DNA from: Ceratobasidium sp. AG-K
Taxonomy: Eukaryota > Basidiomycota > Agaricomycetes > Cantharellales > Ceratobasidiaceae
Assembly: GCA_037039685.1 (NCBI GenBank)
Contig: JAWNGF010000012.1
Location: 1,612,001-1,676,000 of the forward strand
Direction: 5' to 3'
Length of the DNA: 64,000 nucleotides
Below the pieces are notes generated by a model. It was not told the DNA's origin and searched no databases. It saw nothing but the letters and a program-made list of their open reading frames with translations. This document shows, in pieces, positions 32,867-42,938 of this stretch. Positions within the stretch are counted from its first letter, which is position 1. Each line of letters begins with the position of its first letter. Both the position numbers and the translations under genes were made by a program.

Positions 32867-35800
32867 CTAAATATCAACCCTCTCCGAAGCCAAGAACCCC
32901 AGAGCCGCCTTGAGACCAGCAGACTTCGAGAAGAGGTACGATAAATTCAAAGACCAGCTGACGCACTTCAAAGCCTGTCTGCCTTGGTTGTGTTTGGGAC
33001 ACTCCTGGAAGATATGCGAGATCGACTGCGAAGGTGCGCCGCAAGGGCATGCGGGTGAAGGGATGGATCCAATACGTGCAAGGAATGAGGCGTGCCGACC
33101 ATGGCCAATGATGGCCCTGATCAGCTGGGTGTGAACGCCTCTTCGATGCCCCGGTTTAGCGTGGATGGGATGCAGTTTGAGTCTGGGCGGAAAGCCTAGG
33201 GCTTGCGTCGCCATTGACATATGGTTGGACTTCTTGAACTGCTCCCAATCGGATTTCCAGTCCCTGAGGAGCCGCTCGCGTGCATGGTGTTTGATATAAT
33301 CGATGGACCTGTTGAACCGCAAGATGGGGGTCGCCTTCGCCGCCTTCTTTGCCAGCCTGTCCGCCCGTTCGTTCCCAAAGACTCCTTTGTGAGAGGGGAC
33401 CCATGAAAACTCAATGTTTGTATCCGCGTGGAGCGGGAGAAAATCGAGTAAGGCACGCCTGGATGAATCCAAGGCTGAAGACGCGCCTTTAGGGTCCCGT
33501 GACGATAGGGCCTGAAGGAGCAAGGTGTTGTCGCATAGGATTTGAATGTGTTGGTCGTCGTTCTCGTGCATAACCCGTAAGGCGTGAACTAAGCCTAGGG
33601 AAAGCGCCCAGGCCTCCCCATCGTAACTAGTCACCCTACGTCCAAGACCGCCACTATCTGAGGAAATTTCCCGCCCATTCCTGAGCAAGACCCAGCTCCA
33701 CCCGGTTTTGCGGCCCATGTCGTTCACAAAGTGAGAACCATCTGTATACAGCTCCAATGCATCGCCAGCCCGATCACGTGCTAGGCGACGCTTCAGAACC
33801 GTGGTGTAGGCTTTCCTTTCTGAAGGCATGCCCGCAACCCCTGGAAGGTTGACCTGGACCCTATCTCCAAAACGGTTGAGACCTTCCCATGGCATGGTGA
33901 GGTACGGTATGCGGTGCTCAGCTTCGGGATGAGTGAAACTGGCGATGTGGTTTATGGGTGACCGTGCCGACGGGTGTGAGACCGTGGGTGAAGAGGTCTT
34001 GAAGTCTTGGGGTAAACGACGAGCAACGTGAGATGACGGGGGTAGCGAGAGGACCTTGGCGGCATAGCCAGCCGCGGCTCTGCTAATGCGATGGTGGATG
34101 GGCGGTAAGGCGGCGATATGTTGAAGCGGCGCGGTGGGGGCAGTGCGGAATGACCCCGTGACCCAGCGGCAGGCCTCGTTCTGGACAGTCTGAAGGATCT
34201 TGCAGAGCAACTTGGCGTTCCGGTTCCTAATCCATAACACAGAACCATAAGTAAGGATAGGCATAACACAAGCGTTAACAAGAGTGCGAGCATGACAAAC
34301 AGATAATCCTCTAACTGTATTACCCAACATGCGCATGCCACCGAGGATGGACTTGGCACGTGTGGACAGCCGGGTCACGTGTTTTTTGAAGTCGAGGCGG
34401 CGGTCTAGGAAAAATCCCAGCCAACGGACACAATCCTTGGGGTGCAGGATATCTTTGGCACGAGGCCCAAGCCTAACCACCAAGTTGGTTGCCATGTCCT
34501 TTGGGCTTTTGGCAAAATGGATGAGTTCAGTTTTGTCCATTTCGGCTGACAGACCAAGGTCCATCAAGCCGTCCTGGACGCAACCAATGTCGTGGGCGAG
34601 ATTCTCAACCCTAATGTTCTGGGTAGACCCTATACAACTGATAAGAAGATCGTCAATATAGGCGCGTATGGAAACGCCATCCACCCGTGAGAGGTGATCA
34701 AGTAAAGGAGAAGTATAGAGCAAAGAAACGACTGGGGAGAGTGGGGACCCTTGCGGGACTCCGCGATTACCAAGAGTAAAGAAGGAGAGAACGTCACCGT
34801 TGAGCCGAAAAGCGGCGGTGCAATCCGATAAGAATGATCGCAGCCAGTCGCAGACTCCCACGGGAAACCAAATTTTGAGCAAATTTTGACGAGGGTGTTA
34901 TGATCAATGTTGTTGAAGTAACCAGAGATGTCCATTAGTGCAACAGACATCCCTTTCTTGCGGTCATGAGTGGCGTGAATGTCGTGAATAAGCGACAACC
35001 CAGCGTCCAGGCACAAGGTCTTGTCATGGCCTCCGAACTGTTCCGGCGGTATGAGGCTGTGCTTGCCAGCGAGCGCCAACATGCGGGTGGCCACTATCCG
35101 CTCAAACAGTTTAGACGTCGTCTCAAGAAGTGATATGGGACAATAAGATTTGGGTGCCGCCCAGTCGTATCGATTGGGTTTGGGTATAGGCGCAATGATG
35201 GCCGAACAAAAGCACTTGGGGTGATAACCGTTAGTAATGAAAGAATTAAAAAGTGAAACGAACGTGTCTGGGGTGGCTTCAAATGCCCATTTGAGGGACT
35301 TATAATTGGTGCCAAAAGCCCCGGGTGCGGATTTGTTGTGACATTGAGAAAGATTGTCCCTAATTTCACTGGCGGAGATGTGCGGGAAGGGTAGGGTGGG
35401 GTGCTGTGGGAGCGCGTCGACGATTTTGGATGTGACTTGGACATGAGCGTTAGGAAAGAAGGTCTTTTCAAACACTTCAGCCTTCTGCTCGTCGGTGACC
35501 GCAATCCCTCCTGTGTGACGAAGGCTGGGGATGTTGTATGACTTGCGGCCTCAGTACCATTGGTTGATGGACCAAATGTTCTCAGAGTTGGCGGTGGCAC
35601 AGATCTTGTTGAAGAAATCTCGCTTGGCGGTTTTGATAGCGTACCATAGGTGGCTCGAGGCCTCCTTGGTGTCTGCCAGTGGGGTGCCGGCTCGGCGTAG
35701 CCTAACAACGTTAGCAAGCGCGTCATTGCATGAATCGTTCCACCAAGGGGCCCAGGCCTTGCGCTCCCTGACGACCACCTTCTCCATTGTGAGCTCAGTG

Positions 35801-36690
35801 GCTCGGTTCATCGCCTCCAGCAACCGGAGTGCCGTGGCCTCAATATTGTCTGGTTCATCAAAAAGGGTAGGAGACTCGTCCATCAGGGATTTGTAGGCCG
35901 AGACCCACTCGCCCTTTCTAGACTCATCGGTGTGATAAATGGTTCTGGATTTTGAAGGAATGTTGGGGCCTGGTGCTGAGATATCAAACGAGATACCGGC
36001 GTGATCCGAGCCGAGGCCCAGACCAAAGTCTGCATCCCAGTTCAAAACCAGGTCATGTGAGTTGAGGTAAGCGTTGGAAATCGTGTAGTCGAGGATAGAT
36101 TTGGATTCCTTCCCCTCCCTTGTGTGGATCGTGAGGTTGTTGTGGATAACCGAATCAGTGTCGTGAATCCACGCCAGAAAATCGTTCCCGGACAAGGAGG
36201 TGGTTCCCTTGGCGCCAGGAAATTGGGCTAAGTCCCGATGTTGGATGTTAAAATCCCCTGCAAACAGAGTAGGGGTCATATAGTGGGGGTGTGCAAAGAA
36301 GTCCCGTAAGGTGGACCCGTGCTCCTTCCCATGAAAATAGACAGGCATAAGAGTGAAGTCAAGGCTCCCCAAAGAGATCTCCAGGGAGAAATAATAGCGA
36401 GTGGCTGGTGCATCAGGCAGTATACGCGCGCGCAAGTTACGACCTTTACGCACATACACAATCACCGACAGGGCCAACTCGGATAAATTAATAGGCAGGG
36501 TAAAAACGTCCCACTGCCGTGTGGCAGTTGCGCCATAAAGACACCGGAATGGGTCATGATTGTCCCGGGCGTTCCCAATAGGGCCCCACCACGGGTCGGA
36601 AAAAATAAGAATATCAAAGTCGGAGAACATCTCACCAGACAGAATGGCATGAGCATGAAAAGATGATTTTGCAATATTTAGCTGTAGCAC
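32867..36690 (-). pseudogene. LINE ORF2 (endonuclease, reverse transcriptase, RNase H), interrupted
   Basis: The endonuclease domain (36,690-35,551) shows LQLNIAKSS at the start, DFNIQHRDL, LDYTISN and the catalytic GSDHAGISF. A TGA at 35,553-35,551 interrupts, but the same frame continues (GRKSYNIPSLRHTGG) into the reverse transcriptase (CNSKSAPG-type region, FGGHDKTLCLDAG, MDISGYFNNIDH). Near 34,870 a single-base frameshift moves reading to the frame with GVPQGSPLSP and the catalytic YIDD (RAYIDDLLIS). RNase H follows (ELYTDGSHF, YDGEAWAL, ILCDNTLLL, GNERADRLAKKA; all four acidic residues present), then a C-terminal CPCGAPSQSISHIFQEC motif. The domains themselves are well kept. No ATG opens the frame: the first residues of the endonuclease are read from GTG or by restart after ORF1. 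Confidence 0.88.
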
Positions 36691-36772
36691 ATGACGAGTG
36701 ATCAGGTCATCAGCACTGACAGCCGCAGGGGGCCTTCAGAGGCCCTCGTCCTGCTGTGACACCGAGGGGTCT

Positions 36773-39285
36773 TCAGGCATCAACAACAATTGGAGTGGGT
36801 GCGGCTCCGGCTTCAGGAGCGGGGTTAGGGTTGTGGGCGTGGGTGATCGGTCCAGCCTTTGCGGTCTTGTTTTCATCGTCTTCACGGGTCATATTGATAG
36901 GGTTTTGTGGGTCTCCGCCCTCGGGCGGGGGGACAGAGTTGCGGACCTTGGCTTCCACTAGTACCTCTTGCAGGCCTTGGCAAAAGCCTCGGCGCTTCAG
37001 GCAGTTGGGGTCACCAAACTCGTGCGCACCCTTGCAGGCGCAGCACTTGGCTGAATGGATGCACTTGGTGCCGTCAGTGATATGAGTATAACCTTCTTTT
37101 TTGCACGCCTGGCATTTGGCATGGTGATTGGCGGTAGTATGGCTGTCACCGCAAAGGGAGCAGCGGACGGGGCGGTTGCAGTTGCGCAGGTTAGGACACT
37201 CGTACAAGCAGCATCAAGTGCAGATCAACATTCGGGGCTTCTCAATGAAAGCTTGGATGATTGATGGGCCCTTGCGCATACCAAAACCGATGCTAAGGTT
37301 TTGTAGCTCTTCGAGAGCGGTCTTGTTTGGGTCTTCAACGGACAAAATGACTTTTGCATGTCGGTCATTGTCCGTGTTAATTTGATTGGGGTGCTTGAGC
37401 CAGCGGGGAGCGTGGCCATTGGGTACTTCTTGGTGAAAGAGTCTGGAAGGACTTCAAGGAGTTGAATCCTCAAGGTCTCGTTGGAGGATACTGTCTCGGC
37501 GACAAGATCCTTGCTGGCAACATAGAAGTGAGTAGGTACATGAGAAATAAGAATTTTGGTCCATTCGACATTGCGTGTCAGAACGCCCATGCTGGGAGCT
37601 TGTAGGTTGCAAATCATGCCCACTGACCACTTGTCAACATCCAACTCTTTGGTTTCCGGTGCAAAATCGATGCTGATATGTCCGGCCGGTGTGAAACCAG
37701 CGGAGATACAGCGCAGGTAGAGGCCCTTGCCGTTTTCACGCTCAATTTTCTTGAAATACTCGCAGACTTGGTTGTGAACACGCTGATGCGAGTTGTGCAC
37801 AAACCAGTCCTTTGGTAAGCTGGGGTCGAACTTGATGAGGAAGCGCGGGCCATGAGGGGTGGACAACGCGTCCTTGGTGTGGGCTGTCTTGTTATTGGGC
37901 TTGGGTTGAACAAAAGCAACCTTTGGGCCGCCACAATTGCCAGTAGGCGCTTGATTTCCGGCGACCTTGGCTGTGTCCGCAAAGGACTTCTTGGCTTCCG
38001 ACTGGCTGGGGTTACCTACAGAGTCAGCAGGTTTGGCCAGGGTGTTAGATTCAAAAGAGTTGTGGACAAGGGCGGGCTTGGCCGTGAGGGCCTTTATGAT
38101 GGTGGCCTTATTGACCGTCGGGACGCTCGGGGCGGGCGCCGCGGGGGCCTTCTTGTGTTTCTTGGTGAGGTCTGCAAGGGCTTTCTCAACCTTGGCCACC
38201 TTCTCCTCAGGTTTAGGGCCCGGGGCATTAGCGTCCTCAGGAGTCAGCGTACTCGAGAGCGGAACATATTTGGTTTTCTTGCCACGATTACGGATGGGGA
38301 CTGTGTGGAAACCGTCATCCTTCTTGGGTAGAGCTTTGGTAGCGGGGTTAGGCTTGGGCAAAGGGGCCCGGACCGTATTGGGTGAGCTCGACGATTCTTG
38401 CTCGTCCACGGTCACTGGGGCCATGTCCTCGTCTGACACCTTGATCCACTTTCCAAATTTCTTGGGATCCCATTGGGCTAGGAGGTCTTTGCACTCGTCT
38501 ACGGAAGCACGAGTGCGGTTAGCAACAAAAAGGTTAAATTGGACAAGATTGATCGCTGTATGTTCAGCTGCGTTTGCGATTTCTGGATCAGCACCAGGTA
38601 TGTAGGGCTTGGTGATAAGGTTGTCCAGTTCGGGCGACTTGTCGCGTTCTTGAGGGGGTGGAGTGGGTTCCCATTGTTGAGTGCCCGCCCACGACTCGGC
38701 GCGGACTTCAGGAGTGAGGACAGGGGGCTCAACATAAGCCGAGTTCCCATCAAACGGTTTGATAATTTCTTCAAAAGTATTGGGCGAGCCCGGTCGAGAA
38801 TTGACTGGGGTGACCATGGGTGTGGCGAGTCGATTGATGGCTGAATCCACAAAATTGTGGAATCTATCGGCTTGATCGAGTAGTTCATAGTAAACCCTCC
38901 GTTCGGAATTCGAGAGGGGGGCAAGTTCGTAGTTGAGTCTTGACAGCATGGCATCCACAATCGCCTGGAACGGCTTGCGGATCGAGTCAACTAAGGCCAA
39001 CCCGTGTGAAGCAAGAAAGTGCTCCTGGGGGACCGAAAGATGACTACGGGCTTTGAACTCAATGTCAGCAGCAAGGGAGGCGCAAATTTGCGTGGTCTCC
39101 CCCATAGCACCAATAACGTATTCATTGGGTGGGGTGTTGTGGGTCAGCATAAAGGCAACTTCGTTGCTAGTGAGATCCGAAAGATCTGGGATACGAGTAA
39201 ACGGGTTGGCAATGCCGTTGCCCGCCTCGGTAGAGACTTCAACCAAAGGGAATCTGGACGTTACATTGATATCGGCTTCCGACAT
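36773..39285 (-). pseudogene. LINE ORF1 (gag-like, zinc knuckle), frameshifted
   Basis: This is a nucleic-acid-binding ORF1 protein. The first 670 or so codons are open and rich in Pro/Ala/Lys, with a folded segment that includes GPRFLIKFDPSLPKDWFVHN, typical of LINE ORF1 proteins. Near 37,400 the coding signal moves to another frame (HAKVILSVEDPNKTALEEL), then meets an in-frame TGA at 37,216-37,214, after which three Cys/His knuckles follow (YECPNLRNC; CSLCGDSHTTANHHAKC; CQACKKEGYTH; CCACKGAHEFGDPNC). The frame closes at 36,773. At least one frameshift and one stop are therefore needed to explain the reading, and this copy does not encode an intact ORF1 protein. Confidence 0.82.
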
Positions 39286-40239
39286 GCACTGGACGCTACT
39301 GGGTGTAACGCTCCTGGCACGCGGGGTGGTGGAGAATATGTCTCCAGCGTTGCTCCGGGCAACACTGGGCGATTGTTTGGAAGGTTGTTTCTTGCCGTAC
39401 GTGCGTACAGGCCTGGGTATAGGGTTGTAGCGAGGAGTTTCTGTGTCGTCCTTTCAAATCGGTCCAAGTTCCGCTGGCACCTGGGGAGGTGACGGGGCTC
39501 GGGACGGAGGCAGTTGAACGTTTGGAGCGTCTATAGGCGGCACAGAAGGCGGGATATTGGGTGGGTCGGAATTTGAAATTGCAGACATAGTAGTACACCG
39601 CTGCCCCCTTGACACCTGGTTTCCAGCTTGAGTGGGGTCCAGTCGGTTTCCTGCGTGTGATCATTTGGGATTCCGGAGAAAGCGCGCATATCAGGATTCC
39701 GACAAACCGGGCACCCAGCTGTTTTCCGGCTGGTAAAACCTATGAGTGGAGCCGAAAAAATCGCATAAAACGGCACTATTGGTACGAATCGAACCGGTGC
39801 AGCGTTAGACTGATGGCTGAGTCATCCTGAACCAATAACCACTTGGCCAATGTTCCTTGAGATACAATAATCCGTTCATACTTATAGCCTTTGAGCCAAA
39901 GATTTCTAGCGGCCAGTTTTCATACCCAAGGTAAGTTCTACGTAATTATTTCAAGGTTTTCTAATACTCATCTCAGCTGCCTTCCACCACGCTGCTCAAA
40001 TAACGTTGTTATCTATGCTGGATATCGCAAACGCGAACCGTGTGGCGGCTTTGCTCTTGAGTATTTGCTGTGCTAACCTCATTTCATATCATCACCAGCT
40101 TGATTCCAGCCTGATGACCCCCAAGCTGGAAACTAGAAGACCCTCAAGGAAAATTTCGGTCACGCGCCCGGTAAGAATCCGGAACAGCGCCTCTACTCAG
40201 AAAAATGCGGGCAATTGGGGCAGCGGTGTAGCTGGTGGT
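39286..40239 (-). other. LINE 5' UTR
   Basis: About 950 bp lie between the target-site duplication and ORF1. It should contain the internal Pol II promoter of the LINE. No coding region is seen. The minus strand near 39,780-39,830 holds a GGTTCGATTC motif like a Pol III B-box, but no tRNA fold. Confidence 0.6.
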
Positions 40240-40253
40240 GCACGTGACTTACT
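40240..40253. repeat. LINE target-site duplication, right copy
   Basis: GCACGTGACTTACT is identical to 32,685-32,698 and fixes the 5' boundary of the LINE at 40,239. Confidence 0.88.
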
Positions 40254-40496
40254 GATCCAGATTTGCATACAGTACAACTTTCTATGAGAATGTAGCTGGC
40301 AATAAGGATGCTTTAAATCCAGCCGAGGGGCTTCCAACGAGAATGTTCAAATGTAGCGGGCCGGCGCTATTATGACTTATCCCTGCCAATCGAGAGGTCC
40401 CTAATTGTTGAAACATTCAGGAAATTCATCCAACATAGTATCGACACGCAGTTGAGAGGTGCCGAATTACTACATATGTATTGATGTATCATACAA

Positions 40497-42484
40497 CTAG
40501 GCTGTGGGTACAGCAAACCACTTGCCAAATACATTCGCAGGGTCGTACTTCTTCTTCACTTCCACAAGCCTCGGGGTATTGCTTCCGAACCGGCGGCTGG
40601 TAAACTCGGGGTTTTGGTTTGCCTTGCGACTTTCTTCATCCAGATAGTTTATGTACCCTCCCTTCGCCGACCAACTCACGAGGGAAGTGTGCGTCGCGAG
40701 AACTAATATAAGCTTGGTCGAGGTCACGTGTAACACCTGGAGCGTGCTCGGTGAATGATGGGTCTGTCCAGTTCATCAGGTACGCGAGGTTATATGTCTA
40801 TATAAATCGTTCATTTAACTGAAATTGATGAGAAACCCCTAGCGAACTTACTGGATTACGGTGCACATAGGCAGTAGCATCCGATGGGACAGATGACCAC
40901 TTTGCTGGATGATAGAGCTCAAAGATAACTACCGAAGGCGAAGCCACAGGGTTTTCCGTAATTATTTTAAGCAATTGATTAAATACCTCGGTGACGAGTG
41001 GGACGGGCAGCCCCTCCGGGACAGCAGGAACAAAGTTTCCTTGAAGTAAGCGGTATGAGCCGTGGTGCGCAAATGGATCCTAGACAAGCAAACCGTAAGC
41101 AAGAACCACAGCAAAATACTCGAAATTGATTGGAAATACCTGCATACGATTGAGTTTAAGGTAGGCTGGCGATAAAACGGGTTACATTAGCGAAGGTTAA
41201 TCCGGACCGGAACTCCCGGACTGACGAATGGTTTCCGACATGTTTGCTACTGGCCCGAGTTTAACAAAGCGTTCGAATTTCTTCGCGCCTTCGTCAGAGT
41301 TGCCGTTGTAAACCAGTTGAAAAACAGCCGCTGGCTAGAAAAAGATAAATTCGAAGTGAGCGAAGTACTTTCGTATACTGTAGGATGATTTACCTGTCCG
41401 GTCGGGCCGAGTCCTAGGATTAAATGGGCATTCTCCGCAGGGGTACGTTCTGCAATCCAAGCATTTATCTCCGGGACAAGCTGATCTAGAGCAGGTGGGG
41501 GGAATACAAGTGCTACAGATCACTTTGTCATCAGTAAAAAACATTCAGATTCATGATAAACCATCCGACGTACTGCTTGTGTACAAGTCTGGCCGCTGGT
41601 CGTGCAGCCGGAGCACGAACTCAGTAACCACGCCAAAATTACCCCCGCCACCGCGGACTCCCCAGAACAAATCAGAGTGCTCTGACTCGGAAGCTTTGAT
41701 AATATCACCGGTAGATGTAACTAGCGTCACTTCGACTAGGTTATCGATGACTAGGCCGTATTGACCACAGAGCCAGCCGAATCCACCCCCAAGAATAAGT
41801 CTACGTAGTTTACATCAGTACGAAGGGTGAGAGCATTGATTATATGAGTTTACTCACCCTCCTATACGATTTGCGTGCAACTACATTAGGTTCTAACCAA
41901 CGACTACATGAAACAAGTGAACTTACCCACACCAGTGTGGCTAACGACACCAGATACGGACGCCAGACCTAGAGATTTTTTCAGCACAGCGTTTGAGTTA
42001 CAGAGGTTGTGCCAACTAGCCATGTTTTATGGTCGCCTCGTCGACACCCGCCCAAAGGGACCCGCCACCGACATATGCGAGCTTTGCGGTTGGATCGACG
42101 CGCACATTGTGCATATTCGGCTGAAGGTCAATCACAAGACCCCCGTCGGAGCTCGATGCACCCGACGGCGTATGCCCGCCGCCCTGAATGAGACGAATAA
42201 GTTTAACTGGCGTTCATGTCATGATGTGACGGTAATTAGTGACCGACTTTGACTGCGATATCCAGCTTCTGCTGAGCATCGTACGGAGCCTTGCCTCGCG
42301 CAAACGCTAAGATCTGCGCGACATCTTCCGCAGTAGCTGGGCAAGTAACAACTGCGGCGGGTTTTTCAGCATTAAGTGCCCAACGCTTGTTTGAATACCC
42401 TGCATCCCCAGGGAGGTTAACCGCAGCGGAAGGCGAAAGTGCCTTACGAAGGATTTCAATAGCAGATGAATCGACGAGGGCCAT
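40497..42484 (-). CDS. Berberine-bridge-type FAD-linked oxidase (BBE/6-HDNO family)
   Basis: It has an FAD-binding PCMH domain plus a C-terminal BBE domain. The start at 42,484 gives [16 protein letters not shown], then [20 protein letters not shown]. After an intron [15 protein letters not shown] carries the His that covalently binds FAD in this family. Next come [38 protein letters not shown] and [19 protein letters not shown]. After several more introns the C-terminus has [32 protein letters not shown] and stops at 40,497. The Cys in GWLCGQYG is usually Ser in relatives with one covalent bond, so bicovalent attachment is not claimed. No signal peptide is seen. Substrates in the family range from sugars to alkaloids; none can be named here. 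It is divergent from CWF19. Confidence 0.85.
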
Positions 42485-42938
42485 TCGAGTTAGACAGTGA
42501 GATGCTGGCTTCAGTGACGTGATTATATGCGGATTCCTGGTGGCTGTGCCGACACTGGATCCGCGGCTCGCTCGGTGATGAATGATTACATTCGGTCCAT
42601 GGCGTCCGCCACACCGTACGACGAGCGGCCGCATGCCCGTGGATTTGTCAACAGAGAAGCATTTGGCCGGAGTCTTGTCCTGAACCCAAGCCGAACACTC
42701 CATAACAGTCTGGAATGTGTGCTTGGCCCATTCATTCGACACGCAAGTGCTTAACTTCACAAAGGGGTTTCGGCAAAAGCTGCGCCACAGTGAATGGAAG
42801 CGAGCCATTTTACTCGCCAAGATCGAGTGTTCTGATCCATACTCGATGCGCAGTTTACGAGTGGGATGGAGTCGCCTAGAGCCACGTGACTTTACATCAG
42901 CGCTTCGGTCACCCCGCTGACATCATCTGACCACCTCT
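42485..42938. promoter_or_regulatory. Divergent promoter region of the BBE oxidase and CWF19
   Basis: About 454 bp separate two outward-facing start codons. A CACGTGAC lies at 42,883-42,890, 51 bp upstream of the CWF19 ATG. No other gene is seen. Confidence 0.55.
42883..42888. promoter_or_regulatory. E-box upstream of CWF19
   Basis: CACGTG in the context GCCACGTGACT, 51 bp upstream of the start codon. Confidence 0.45.

Larger units (their letters stand above)
32699..40239 (-). mobile_element. Full-length RNase-H-containing LINE (Tad1/I-like), degenerate
   Basis: This 7.5-kb non-LTR retrotransposon runs 5' to 3' on the minus strand: a 5' UTR of about 950 bp, ORF1 with zinc knuckles, ORF2 with AP-endonuclease, reverse transcriptase, RNase H and a C-terminal Cys/His motif, a short 3' UTR, and a poly-A tail (plus-strand T run at 32,698-32,724). 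A perfect 14-bp target-site duplication flanks it, so it inserted by target-primed reverse transcription and is not 5'-truncated. The domain order with an RNase H fits the Tad1 or I superfamily; the clade is inferred. Both ORFs carry disabling changes, so this copy is not autonomous now. Confidence 0.93.

Noticed and set aside
32641..32877. Short frames spanning the poly-T tract
   Set aside because: They translate the LINE poly-A tail and 3' UTR into poly-Phe/Lys and are not genes.
39783..39830. tRNA-like stretch on the minus strand (GGTTCGATTC box) inside the LINE 5' UTR
   Set aside because: The T-arm and acceptor stems do not pair and no anticodon arm can be drawn. It is at best a chance B-box or relic.
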